A DNA stretch of 64,000 bases from assembly GCA_037833965.1 (NCBI GenBank), contig AP031351.1:11978501-12042500 (forward strand). Reading direction: 5' to 3'. The position numbers were made by a program, and so were the translations under genes. How positions within the stretch are numbered: position 1 is the first letter of the stretch; the number at the start of each line of letters is the position of its first letter. Source of the DNA: Marchantia polymorpha subsp. ruderalis. Lineage: Eukaryota; Streptophyta; Marchantiopsida; Marchantiales; Marchantiaceae. Positions 13,191 to 23,722 of the stretch are shown one piece after another. The notes below the pieces were generated by a model that searched no databases, was not told the origin of the DNA, and saw nothing but the letters and a program-made list of their open reading frames with translations.

Positions 13191-13203
13191 AGTGTGAGAA
13201 AGC

Positions 13204-14367
13204 ATGGGGACATCAATTGATATGGGTGAGGTTCTCAATACAATCATGGCAGAGATAAAGGAGTTGAGAAAAGCGATAGTAGATGGGCATACCAAGCAGC
13301 AAGCCATGGAAGATAAAATCTTGGCATTGGAGAGTGAAAAAGTAAAGAGAGAGAGAGTTAGAGAGATAGAAGTTGAACTTCAAGTTCAAGCTTCCCAAGT
13401 TCAGCCAGAACCAACTCCTATTGATGCAGCAGAGGCAAATAGGAGACGTCTTCAAGAGATTGAAGATCAAGCAAATCTTTTGCTTCGAATGGGAAAATCC
13501 TGTAAGGTGTAAGCTTACAAAGGGAGTAGAGCAATGGGAGTGTTAGAGGGATGGATTATGAGGATGAATATTCATTGATCCCATTTTCATGTTTCTGATT
13601 ACATTGCAAGAATGTTCATGAGATTTTATCTTCCGGATAAGGCTCTCACATGGTACACAACATGGGAGAGAATGCTTTGAGAACGAGGTGCTACCATTTT
13701 GTGGAGTGGAATGCAGGAAGGACTTTTGCAAAATTTTCAAGCGGTGGATTCTCTTCAAACGGCAAGAATGAAGTTGTGGGATCTGAAGCAGAAAGAAGGT
13801 ATTCATGAATACATTGAAGAATTTCGTGATCTTCAAGTATCTATCATGGATATGAGTGGAGCTGAAGCCTTGAACGTGTTCAAACGAGGCTTGAAGCATC
13901 AAATTCGAAAGGAGGTGATGGTAAGCAATCCATATACTGTGAATGAAGCAATCGCAATTGCTCAACAAATTTCGGGTGCTTTTAGTGTCACACACGGTGA
14001 ACCAGTGAGCAATTTTTGAGATCCATCTGGTCCAACACCGATGGAGTTGGAAAACCTTCGACGTAGAGAAGGTTTTGCACCAACAAGAGGACCACCACCA
14101 AGATTTGGAGGTGAGATTCGGCGACCAGGAGTTCCAAATTTGCAAGAAGGGTATGCAAATAACGGAATGGTTCGAGGAGGAGCTGGAGTTCGTGACAATC
14201 GTCAATGCTATGCATGTGGACGAATGGGTCACATAGCCAAGTTTTGTCGAGTTCGGCCGACACAACAAGAAAAACGGCCCATGCATCGACGACTGTTCAA
14301 CAATATGGAGGGGATAAAGTATGAAGAGGTGGAGAAAGCAGTTTCGAGAAACGAAGATCACCAGTAA
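13204..14367 (+). pseudogene. G1 gag, broken
   Basis: It starts MGTSIDMGEVLNTIMAEIKE and contains the retrotransposon gag region (ALTWYTTWERM, LWDLKQKEGIHEYIEEFRDL) and a CYACGRMGHIAKFC zinc knuckle near 14208-14250. In-frame stops occur at 13510 (TAA), 13576 (TGA, also present in G2), 13678 (TGA) and 14017 (TGA). The gag frame ends with TAA at 14365, at the same site as in G2. Confidence 0.85.
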
Positions 14368-14369
14368 TC

Positions 14370-16101
14370 TTGCCTCGCGGTCTTAAGGGTTCTACAAAGC
14401 AAAGAAAAGGTGAGGTTGGAAGAAGGCTATACTTGGGAGCTCATGGATGGAGTAAGAAGCAAGCTCAACTCATTGTCACTGATGGTTTCATAGAAGGACA
14501 CAAGGTGAGAGTTTTAATTGATCCTGGAACAAATGAGAATTTTCTATCAAGGAGTGTTGCTAAGAAGTTAGGTTTGATGTTGATGAAGAACGTGAGTGAA
14601 GAAGTGGAATTGCCAAACGGGCAAACTGAAGTGATAGAAACACTACCACGGAGTGTAGAATTATCCATAGGTAGATACAAGTATAGCATTGAATGGAGAG
14701 TAATTCGTTTAGCTCGATATGATGTCATCCTTGGAATGCCATGGATGGAGCAATATAATCCAAAGGTAGATTGGAGAAGAAAAGTGATTACAAGTAGTGG
14801 ATGGAAGATCTATGGAGATAGAATTAGATCTCATAATAGGAATTTACCCCTCTTTGTGATGGGTACAGCATCCATTTCTAGAGATGATGTATGTTTCCTT
14901 GGATTTATAAGAGATATTAGGTCCATGGACAAACTTTGAATCCCGGAGTCCTTGAACGACATTTTTATGGAGTATAAAGATGTTTTTCCAAATGATCTAC
15001 CTACAGGATTACCACCAAAGAGGCGACTAGATCACAAGATTGATGTGATACCTGGAAGTACACCAACTTGCAAAGCTCCATATCGTTTGGCTCCAAACGA
15101 ATTGGAAGAATGCAAAGCTCAAGTGGAGTAGATGTTGAGCAAGGGTCTCATTCAACCAAGTGTTTCAACTTATGGAGCTCCAGTACTTTTTGTGAAGAAG
15201 AAGGATAGATCCATGAGACTATGTATCGATTATCGCGGGTTGAATCAACAAACGGTGAAAAACAAATATCTATTACCTCGTATGGATGATTTGTTTGATC
15301 AACTTCAAGGAGCGAAGTACTTCACCAAGCTAGATTTGAGAAGCGGCTACAATCAAATTCGAATTGCAGATGAAGATGTTCACAAGATAGCGATTTGTAC
15401 TAGGTATGGACACTTTGAGTATCTAGTGATACCTTTTGGTCTCACTAATGCACCAGCTACATTCATGGGATTGATGAACGATATCTTTCGCACTTATCTA
15501 GATAAATCTGTCATTGTTTTTCTAGATGATATATTGGTGTATAGCAAAACTTTGAGAGATCATAGAAGTCATTTACGACAGGTACTTTAAGTTTTAAGAG
15601 ACAATCAATTGTATGCCAAAGCTTCAAAATGTGAATTTGGCAAGTCAGAAGTAGATTACTTGGGTCATAGAGTTACAGCTTCAGGAATCCAAGTGATGAG
15701 TGAGAAGATAGATGCCATTCAGAAATGGATAGCACTTGAGGATCAAACTCAATTAAAGAGTTTTCTAGGGCTCACTGGATTCTATAGTAGATTTGTGAAA
15801 GGTTTTGCTCGCCTAGCTCAGGCCTTGACTTCCATGTTAGGGAAAGGTCAAAAATGGAGATGAGGAACAGCTTAAGAGTTAGCTTTTCAAGCATTGAAAG
15901 ATGCTTTGTTACACGCACCTATTCTCAAGTGATATGATCCTAACCATTCTATCAAGTTGGCCACTGACGCATCAGGTACAACAATAGGTGGCATACTTCA
16001 ACAAGAATGGGAGGATGGATGGCATCCAGTTGCTTTCTACTCTCGAAAGTTGGTGGCGGCGGAACAAAATTATCACACGACAGAACGGGAGGAGTTAGCC
16101 A
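14370..16101 (+). pseudogene. G1 protease-RT-RNase H fragment, broken
   Basis: The protease-like stretch has VLIDPGTNENFLSRS where an active aspartic protease has D-S/T-G. Reverse transcriptase follows ([48 protein letters not shown]), then RNase H with MATDASGTTIGGILQQ, which retains the catalytic D. Stops include 14937, 15129 (TAG, shared with G2), 15588, 15861, 15873 and 15933. Truncated in RNase H. Confidence 0.88.
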
Positions 16102-16697
16102 TTATATGCTGTATCGAAGGAGCCAAGATTCTACGTACAGTTGATTAGAAATATGACGAAGCTCAAGAGAGCAATTGCAGTAAAGAGGAAGTGGGATTCC
16201 GCGACTGCATTGGCACGGGATCGAGCTGCAACCTTGTCAACCGAGTGCACGGTAGTGAAGGCGACATTGTAGGAGCGAAAAGCCCAACTTCGAGAGAAGG
16301 AAACTGAGTGTGAAGTGCTGCAGCTGAATCTAGCGAAGGAATCCGGGCGATGTATAGAGTTAGAAGAAACCTGTGGTGGACTTCGTAAGTCTAATGAGAA
16401 TGCACAAAAAGTAACAGTGGATTTGATTGCGAGATTGGAGAAATCTAGAGAAGCTTACGATGAAGCACTCAAATGATCGGAACGGTTGATCACCACAACG
16501 GAGAAGCGAGAGAAGAATTACATCGAGGAACTTGCTAAGTTGGAGGCCCGAAGAATCGAAGAAGTTCGTATCGCCGAAGAACTTCGGGGCAAAATCAAAG
16601 AGGCGAAAACGGCGGAAGAAGATCTTCGTAGCAAAATTTCGGAGATTGAGGCGAAGTATGAGATGGAATTCCGACGTGTGGAGGGGCTATTAGCAAG
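16102..16697 (+). pseudogene. Coiled-coil repeat family, middle part
   Basis: The plus-strand frames are dominated by E, K, R, L and A in heptad-like order, for example LIARLEKSREAYDEALK and EELAKLEARRIEEVRIAEEL, with two or more in-frame stops. It continues the repeat that was cut at 12177 by G1. At 16697 it is cut again by the 3.9-kb element, whose insertion duplicated GCAAG. The coding sense resumes at 20587. Confidence 0.6.
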
Positions 16698-17654
16698 TGT
16701 AATAACCCACCAAAGGCTAAAACTGCAGTATGGTGGTAAAAAGATCGAACCCACAGAGACAGAGGCAACACACAGAGTAAAAGTGTCACGTTTAACAGAC
16801 TTTTGTAGAGTTTGAATTCTCAGGCGACTGTCACTCCCAGAAATACTGCAGTGCTCGACTCGGAGGCTCGACTCGGAGGAGGATCTCGACTCGGAGGATG
16901 CTCGGAGGATGCACAGTACAGCGTAGTCACTCAACACACACACACACACACCTGAAACTGGCAAAAGCACAACTCGGAGGTCGGTCAAGACCTCCGCTTC
17001 GGATTTTAGGAGGAAAGTGTCTCAAAAGTTCACTTAGAGGTTCTGCAGGTAGTGACTCCCACTCCGGCTTTTACTGCCCTTCCGCCAGGAACTAGAGTAG
17101 GGTACCCGGACTGGACTTCCCACTTCGGAACGAAGCCTCTTCATACGCCGTGGACGTCACCCTCGACTCTCACACCAAACGCAGGGAGTGCAAACCCGAC
17201 TGAGAACTTAACTGAGACACGATCCAGTAACACACACACAACCTGAATTGCAAACCAAGGCTTACACGAAGTAATAAAACTTCACATTGGCATTTAGGGG
17301 AAACTTCCCGTAGGAGTACAATCAGGATATGTCACTCAAAGGAGTAAGGGGGAACTGTTCAAGTATCTAACTCGCAGCCGGCTCTGAGCATCAGAAATCA
17401 CCCGCAGGTGCAGATCCGCACTACTCAAGTCTCTAACCGGGTGCTAGCTCTGAACATTCAGCCGAAGGCCTTCAACTACAACATACGGTAACTTCGCTAT
17501 GCTGCATCTTCTCTACGTGGTGCCAGGACCAAAATGCACAAACACGCCAAGAAAGTGAGTTCCTGATCTGCACTTCCGAAACTGGAAGAGACCCAAGGCA
17601 AAACGCCTTGATCTATTTTATACCCTCAAAGGTCCTAACTAACACTACGCTATC

Positions 17655-19514
17655 CTATCTACTACTCGCAACATCTGCGCGAAACCAAACTATACTACTG
17701 CACTCGGCGGATCCGGTGCTGCGCCTCCTGCGCGCCGGACTGCTCCGCTCGCCGTCTCTACCTTGCCAGTCTTCCGACCAGCTGCGCAACCCCTGGCGTC
17801 GGAGGGCTGCAGTGACTTCCGACTCTAAGTGCGCCATAGTGTCGCGCGCACCCGACAAGAAGGTTTCTAATTTCCTCGCTACTCGCCGCCGACTCCGACT
17901 GTCACCCTCCGTCAAAGCCGCCGCCCGAAGCTCGAGCTCCCTGAGTGTGATCCTCTCTTGAGCTGCCACCTCCCAATGGGCGTATCCTTTTAGACAGTGA
18001 GTCACCCGCGTCGCCAACTCTTCTCGCGCCCTGCAGCTGCCTTCCACCTCTGCTAGCTGCATTTCCGCTTCCGCACGCTGCGCCCTCAAATCCGAGCACT
18101 CGGATTGCAAGTTGCGCAACAACTCCTCATCCTCCTTGCGGCCTCTTTGACTTTCTTCTAAGGCGCGCGTCTGGCGCGCAAGCTCGGCTGCTAGGATGCG
18201 GTTTTGTCTCCGCTCTTCCTGCAATTCCGACTCGATCTTTGCCCGCATTAGCTCGGCATCCGCCTGGCTTTTCGTCGCCGCATCCTCCCTCTGCTGCTGC
18301 AAGGCTTGGTATAGCTTCTGTGTGACCGCCAGGTGTTGTCGGAGGGCGGTATTCCTCTCCTGATATACGTGGCACCTAGAGGCCCAAGTGGCCACCTTGC
18401 TCCTCGTCCTGCGCTTGACAGTCTCCACATAAGACTGCGGTTTTCCAGTACCCGAGTACTTGGATGTCTTGCGATCCAGATATCGCAGGGTTGGGACTAT
18501 CTGCTCGCACAACACCCCTGTTGGCGTTTTCTGCACAGAATCCGCTTCCTGCTCTTCCGAGCTCGTCTCATCCTCAGTCTCGAGGATTTCAGTCGCCACT
18601 GAATCCCTTGGCGACTCCCTGGAATTGTGGCGCGCAGCAGCTTCCGCTGCGACTGCTGCTCCACTGCCTGCTAAAATATCCAGGGCAGTGGGGGATCCCA
18701 CTGCTTGAGCCCCTGTTCCGGCTCGATCTTCGGTTTCCGAAGGGGTCGACGCCGCAGTGACTCTTGTCACCTATGCACCGCCCGCTTCTGCTGCCTGCCC
18801 TTCCGGCGCAATCTGCGCGGAAGGTGTCTTCGCTGAAGGTGCGTCCGCCGAAGGCGTCCGCACATTGGTCGCCGGTCCTGTCCGTCTCGCAGTCGGCGAA
18901 TCCGGCCGACTCTCTGTTGACCGACTCGCAGTCGGCCGACCAGCAGTTGTCCGACTGGGAGTCGGATACACCCTGTGCGTCTTCACTCCACTTGGCCTGC
19001 TTGCTGGTGGCGTTTTCCCAGAAGTGCCTTCCGCCGAAGACGACCTTCTGAGGTTTGTTGGCTCGTCAGCCAAACTCTCTTCTGCTTCCGGCCTGCTGTC
19101 CGGTTCAACGCGCCGTTCAGTTGGCCTTCCTTCCGCTTGTCGACCTTCAGTCGCCCGACTCGTAGTCGGCCGACTGTAAGTCCGTCCATCTCCTTCCGAA
19201 GGCATTGGTGCCTTCTGCGCAGAGGTATTTGTCGACTTCCCTAGAATCTGCGCGATTATCTCCTCCTGCGTGGGATTCCGCCGGAGCGGAGTACGCCCGG
19301 TCTCCTCAGTACTAGTTGGCATTTTGCGTGCCCTCTGTTTTGGTCGACTGTGAGGCTCGTGGGTGGGCTGACCACGAGTCGGCGCAGCTGGCACTTCCGG
19401 CTGCCTGTCCTCAGGTCTCTCATCCCACTTCCGCTTAATCTTGGAAGCTGGAAATCGCAAAATCAAGAATGAGAGAATGAGACTGGAGCGCAGTCTTTTC
19501 TTCTCCGAATTCAA
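17655..19514 (-). pseudogene. Coiled-coil protein with CLKGYxxW signature, one in-frame stop
   Basis: One minus-strand frame of about 619 codons is open except for a single TAG at 18773-18771. Residues 1-250 are proline/serine/arginine/threonine-rich with repeated RPTxSRxTExR-like units. Residues about 330-560 form a long coiled coil (ERNTALRQHLAVTQKLYQAL, LQEERRQNRILAAELARQ), then THCLKGYAHWEVAAQE, then a helical tail (RKLETFLSGARDTMAHLESE, ALRRQG). The tail pattern recurs in the copies at 20.6-21.15 and 30.5-31.17 kb. The first ATG in the frame is at 19322. It could be a structural, gag-like protein of a mobile element. No enzymatic motif is seen and no function is assigned. Confidence 0.55.
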
Positions 19515-20311
19515 GAACGTCCAACGTTCTTACTGGTTACAACGTACGCAGCCGGCTATACGGCCTAACGGTTCGCCCTTTGCATGCGCGAACTCACGTC
19601 TCCGCACTGCGCGCATTCGCATGCGTGAATGTTGAATTCTCCCGCCGCCGCCGCCTTCCGGACTCGAGTCCGCCGCAGGGTATACGTCGGCTATGTTGTC
19701 TTTCCCTAACCCGTCCATCACCGGAGGCGTGTCGCCGCTGGCGTGTTCCTTATCCATCGGCGCCTTGCTGGAGTCGCACATCCAGTCGGCACGAATTACG
19801 CCGGCGCGTATTCGTACCGCTTATTTTGTCCTTTATGCTTCGTCCATTGCTCACGGCGCATATCCGCCAGCGCAAATCATGCCAGCGCATCCGGCCATCA
19901 GCGCCACGTCGGAGGCGTACATCCGACCGGCGCTTTCCTTCCATGAGCAGCCGCCAAAGGCGCTTCCGACTCTGAGTTGGTTTCCTCCCATGAGCGCGCG
20001 ATTCCGCCGAAGGCGCATCGCCGAGGGCGTACGGGAGTCCTTTCCGGCTGTGAACCCTAGCGCGAACGGCGCATGTCTGGCTACGAGTTTTCCGACGCTC
20101 ATAACTTCTCCGTCCCTGATCCATCTCCAACGCTCTTGGGCTCGTTAGAACGAGCGTCCCGAGCTCTTTCTAATGCAACTTCAACCAACTGGATCTACCG
20201 TGTATTTCGATCGTTATGAAGGTTTTCCCTTTCCGCGCTAGCGGCGCATCGCCGAAGGCGCACTCATGGTCGGACGCCTTCAGAGGTCCGGGCCCTTCTT
20301 CTGACGTCTTT

Positions 20312-20407
20312 AGCAAAACCTCCTCCTGAGGTGTCTGCGCCGGAAGCGTAGCTTCCTTATACGCTGGAAGCGCGTGAGTAGAGACACCTCAGAAACGGAG
20401 CTTTTGC
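20312..20407. repeat. Imperfect inverted repeat (about 40-bp arms)
   Basis: The left arm (AGCAAAACCTCC..CTGAGGTGTCT.., 20312-20350) is complementary, with small gaps, to the right arm (ACGCTGGAAGC..GAGACACCTCAG..GGAGCTTTTGC, 20360-20407). A 6-bp GGAAGC/GCTTCC hairpin sits at the centre. It lies 5' of the coiled-coil ORF inside the 3.9-kb element. Confidence 0.5.
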
Positions 20408-20586
20408 CGAAGGCGCCGAAGACATTGGCGTTGGTACATCCGACTACGCGATCCTTCGTGACCTCGTGACGATCTCATCAATCCACTCTATTTAACGTAC
20501 CCTTTTCTAACTACAAACACTGCTTCGGTACTAGTTTTCTAAAATTGTTTAAATTCTGCAAAAAAAACAAAAAGTGTGTTACCACA

Positions 20587-21155
20587 GCAAGTCTGTCGGC
20601 AGGAAATCAGAAGCATGAAGAGGAGTTAGCGGATTGGGCCAAGAAATTGGCAAATTGCGAATCGGCCAAGTCTTCGGAGGTCGAATGTAAATTAAAAGTT
20701 GAATATGACTGCCGACGGTTACGGGAGCAGTTAGGAAAGGCAGAGATGAGATCGCAAGAGTCGCAGAGGAGGATGGAGAAGGCAGAGGAGGCCTACTGTC
20801 AACTACAGGACGAGTCAATCGAAGAGTTGAAATTGCGATTAGAGAAGTGTCTGAACGGGTACGCGATGTGGGGATTGCAAACGGTGAAGTGGCTGAAGTT
20901 AGATTCACTCGAGCGACAGCTAATGAGCGCGAAGACCAGCGGATCCGCATGACACAAACAGATTGTAGAGTTAGTTAATACATTTTCAGAGGGATTGAAT
21001 GAGGCACGCCAAAATGTAGAAGTAGAGATTGTAAACGTGTTGCGTAGACTAGGAGTAGAGAGTAGTTCAGACGACGCCGTAACCGTTACATCGGACAGCA
21101 CAACCCCTGAGACCGATTCGCCTCAAGCGGTTGAGATTCCAGAGTTGCCATTGTG
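20587..21155 (+). pseudogene. Coiled-coil repeat family, C-terminal part with CLNGYxxW
   Basis: The frame reads AGNQKHEEELADWAKKLANC, a coiled coil, then LRLEKCLNGYAMWGLQTVKW. A TGA at 20950 interrupts. The same frame then continues VELVNTFSEGLNEARQN and VLRRLGVESS to TGA at 21153. It is the sense continuation of the copy cut at 16697. The order coiled coil, C-L-x-G-Y-x-x-W, tail ending L-R-R-L-G is the same as in the other two copies. Confidence 0.6.
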
Positions 21156-21690
21156 AATAAAGAGGTCCAAGGCTCTTTCCTTAGGAGGCTTTTCTATCAA
21201 TTGGCTTGTCTTGACTGTAAATCTGTATCCACTGTGTCTGTGTGCTAGTGTGTGATCCAGGCATTGGGCACGGTGCGCTCTTGTTTGTCGATGTTACCGC
21301 ATCAATGGTTGTGTGTATTCGGCTTGAATGTCCTGAGGGGATTGAGGCTCCTTGGGATTTAAGCAAGTTCAAGTTTGAGTATTCGGGTCAATGTGTCAGG
21401 ATGTATTCAATGCTGGGAAGTTTTTCTCCTGAAATATAAGTGTGGAATTGCAAGCGATTCCTACAGGCGTTGTTTGGAAAAGTTTCAGGCTGTGAGTGTG
21501 GTTATGCACTACTCTGCGGGTCTTCCGCTCTAGCTGGGTAGTGTCTTCTGGGAGCGATATTGGCCTAAGAAGTGAAACTCTTTAATAGAATGCTATTTTG
21601 TGACAAATCGTGACTTTTGTGGTTGTTTTTGTACTTGTGGGATCGGATTTGTACCATTATGCTCCATTTTGATATTTTTCTGTCATTACA
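21156..21690 (+). other. 3' tail of the coiled-coil repeat
   Basis: Non-coding. The last about 115 bp (from CTCTTTAATAGAAT to TTTCTGTCATTACA) are clearly similar to 31605-31724 and, in reverse, to 16698-16830. It contains TG-rich stretches. It ends exactly where G0 gag sequence resumes. Confidence 0.55.
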
Positions 21691-22562
21691 AAAACCTTCT
21701 CTACGATGAATGTTTCCCAACTCCATCGATGTGAGCCAGATGGATCTCAAAAATTACTTATTTGTTCACCGTGTGTGACACCAAAAGCACCCAAAATTTG
21801 TTGAGCAATTGCGATTGCTTCATTCATAGTAGATGGATTGCTTACCATCACCTCCTTTTGAATTCGATACTTCAAGCCTGGTTTAAACACGTCTAAAGCT
21901 TCACCTCCACTCATATCCATGATAGATACTTGAAGATCACAAAATTCTTTAATGTACTCATGAATACCTTCTTTCTGCTTTAGATCTCACAACTTCATTC
22001 TTGCAGTTTGAAAAGAGCCCACCGCTTGAAAATTTTGCAGAAGTACTTCTTGCATTCCACTCCACGAAATGGTAGCACCTCATTCTGAAAGCATTCTCTT
22101 CCATGTTGTGTACCATATGAGAGCCTTATCCGTAAGATAAGATCTCATGAACATTCATGCAATGTAATCAGAAACATGAAAATGGGATAAATGAATATTC
22201 ATCATCATTATCCATCCCTCTAACACTCCCATTGCTCTACTCCCTTTGTAAGCTTCCACCTTACAAGATTCTCCCATTCAAAGCAAAAGATTTGCTTGGT
22301 CTTCAATCTCTTGAAGACGTCTCCGATTTGATTTGGCTGCATCAATAGGAGTTGATTCTGACTGAACTTGGACAGCTTGAACTTGAGGTTCAACTTCCAT
22401 CTCTCCAACTCTTTCTCTATCTACTTTCTCACTTTCTAAGGCGAAGATTTTATCTTTCATGGCTTGCTACTTGGTATGCCCATCTACTATCGCTTTTCTC
22501 AACTCTTTCATCTCCGCCATGATTGCCTTGAGAACCTCACCCATATCGATTGATGTCCCCAT
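21691..22562 (-). pseudogene. G0 gag, broken
   Basis: Minus-strand ATG at 22562 gives MGTSIDMGEV, as in G1 and G2. Several in-frame stops follow (for instance where G2 has Q in HTKQQAM). Notably it reads IHLSHFH, with a TTA codon, where both G1 and G2 have TGA. The sequence breaks off at 21691, just before the zinc-knuckle region, at the composite insert. Confidence 0.8.
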
Positions 22563-22670
22563 GCTTTCTCACACTCACTTTAATACAAAGTGAGTATAAT
22601 CACTAAATGACCTCTTAACAAAGGAGCTACAAAAGGTACAGATGATTCTATCACAGCTCTATAATGTTCA

Positions 22671-23005
22671 CAGAGAAGTTCACTTGAAGACAGAAATGTA
22701 AACTCTGAAGATGAGAGATACCAACAATGGTTCTACTCTTCCTTGTATAACTCTCACCAACAAGTACAAGGAGGTAAGATCTTATTCCCACCATCCATCC
22801 CACTCATAGTGGATGGATGACGTGGCGGATAACCCTAACAAGCACACGGATCGCTGAGGTGGCGCTGTCAACCAGCACACCTACTCTCAACCTACCAAGT
22901 GCGCGGATCGCTGACGTGGCAGCTACGACTAGTGTTGTCTAAAGTATCTATATCAACATTTAGAGTAACCTCTACTTTAGTTCTTACTAACTAAAGATGG
23001 TTACA
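22671..23005 (-). repeat. 5' LTR of G0, truncated
   Basis: On the minus strand it starts TGTAACCATCTTTAGTTAG at 23005. It lacks the last bases (AACCCTAGTGTTACA) and the primer-binding site. It joins directly to sequence matching the leader of G2, so a deletion removed the LTR end and most of the leader. Confidence 0.8.
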
Positions 23006-23138
23006 CCGCATGAGAAGAGAGAAGAATATATTGGTCTCTCTGCAAATCTTGTGATCAACAATGATGAAGACTATGTCTTGTGAACCTCTTTTCTCATCGG
23101 GAGACATGAATGGATTTTGGACTCCGCTTGCTCTTATC
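23006..23138 (+). pseudogene. copia A gag end and protease start
   Basis: After the duplicated CCGCA the frame reads HEKREEYIGLSANLVINN, then a TGA, then HEWILDSACSYL. W-I-L-D-S-A/G-C-S-Y is the active-site region of the Ty1/copia aspartic protease. It is cut by the G2 insertion right after this motif and continues at 29206. Confidence 0.8.
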
Positions 23139-23558
23139 TGTAACCATCTTTAGTTAGTTAGAACTAAAGTAGAGGTTACTCTGAATATTGATGTAGATAC
23201 TTTAGTGTGCACTAGTCATAGCTGCCACGTCAGCGGTCCGCGCACTTGGTAGGTACAGAGTGGATGTGTTAGTTGACAGTGCCACGTCAGCAATCCGTGT
23301 GCTTGTAGGTAAGGATTGAGTGTGTTAGTTAGTGTGTTAGTTGGGTGCGCCACGTCAGCGATCCGTGTGCTTGTTAGGGTTATCCGCCACGTCATCCATC
23401 CACTAGGAGTGGTATGGATGGTGGGGATTAGATCTTATCACCTTGTACTTGTTGGTGAGAGCTATATAAGGGAGAGTAGAACCATTGTTGGTATCTCTCA
23501 TCTTCAGAGTTTACGTTTCTATCTTCGAGTGAACTTCTCTCTAAACCCTAGTGTTACA
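23139..23558 (+). repeat. 5' LTR of G2 with TATA box and four ACGT boxes
   Basis: TGTAACCATC...GTGTTACA. A TATATAAG box lies at about 23464-23471. Upstream, four CCACGTCA cores recur at about 23225, 23282, 23350 and 23387, three of them within longer repeats (CCACGTCAGCxxTCCGxG). CCACGTCA is a known binding core for plant bZIP factors, so stress or ABA/UPR-type control is possible; that is inference. Confidence 0.95.
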
Positions 23559-23559
23559 A

Positions 23560-23571
23560 TGGTATCAGAGC
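23560..23571 (+). promoter_or_regulatory. Primer-binding site of G2 (initiator tRNA-Met)
   Basis: TGGTATCAGAGC follows the LTR after one base. It is the usual plant primer-binding site, complementary to the 3' end of initiator tRNA-Met. Confidence 0.9.
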
Positions 23572-23722
23572 GATCTTGCTCTTTCCTTGAGTGTGGATTA
23601 CCCCTCATGGAATAGCAAGTGAGTGATGATGGAGTGTAGTCTTGAGAGTGTATAGAGGCTGGCAGAGGTCATTCATCTGCATGTAGAGAGAGGTGAAAGG
23701 GGGACATTGTGTTTTTGCAGAT

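Larger units (their letters stand above)
12178..16101 (+). mobile_element. Ty3/gypsy chromovirus G1, 3'-truncated
   Basis: It has a 420-bp 5' LTR, a primer-binding site with one change (TGGTATGAGAG), the leader module, gag and pol, all closely matching G2 but with more stop codons. It ends at about 16101 inside RNase H, where the matching G2 position is about 27070. The rest of pol, the chromodomain and the 3' LTR are missing. Coiled-coil repeat sequence flanks it on both sides, so it inserted in that repeat. With no 3' LTR no target duplication can be read. Confidence 0.9.
16698..20586 (-). mobile_element. 3.9-kb TG..CA element carrying a coiled-coil ORF; class unknown
   Basis: On the plus strand the element starts TGTAATAACCCACC and ends GTGTTACCACA. 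GCAAG is present immediately outside both ends (16693-16697 and 20587-20591). TG..CA ends with a 5-bp duplication are the mark of an LTR-retrotransposon integrase product, but no long direct repeat was found inside. It could be a solo LTR of exceptional length or a non-autonomous derivative. It carries the minus-strand ORF at 19514-17655, a CA microsatellite at about 16936-16951, and GC-rich DNA from 17.7 to 20.5 kb. The end sequence resembles those at 21690 and 31724 (..GTCATTACA). Confidence 0.65.
8626..23005 (-). mobile_element. Ty3/gypsy chromovirus G0, inserted in copia A
   Basis: On the minus strand, a partial 5' LTR (23005-22671), gag (22562-21691), then RNase H, integrase and chromodomain (10813-8991) and the 3' LTR (8977-8626) follow each other. 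The five bases CCGCA occur at 8621-8625 and 23006-23010, so it is one insertion. It is split by a composite insert at 10817-21690. About 1.9 kb of its own middle (gag zinc knuckle, protease, RT) is absent at that junction. The 5' LTR end and leader are also deleted. Confidence 0.85.

Noticed and set aside
13543-14361. 272-codon minus-strand frame opposite G1 gag
   Set aside because: Shadow of gag; the same shadow appears opposite G2 gag.
19530-20148. Overlapping arginine/proline-rich frames on both strands upstream of the coiled-coil ORF
   Set aside because: GC-rich low-complexity DNA opens several frames at once; none continues the conserved family order.
23316-23615. Open frames inside the LTRs (MSVLVSVLVGC.. 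type, also at 12355 and 28958)
   Set aside because: They recur only because the LTR recurs, lie in U3 repeats and have no gag or pol context.
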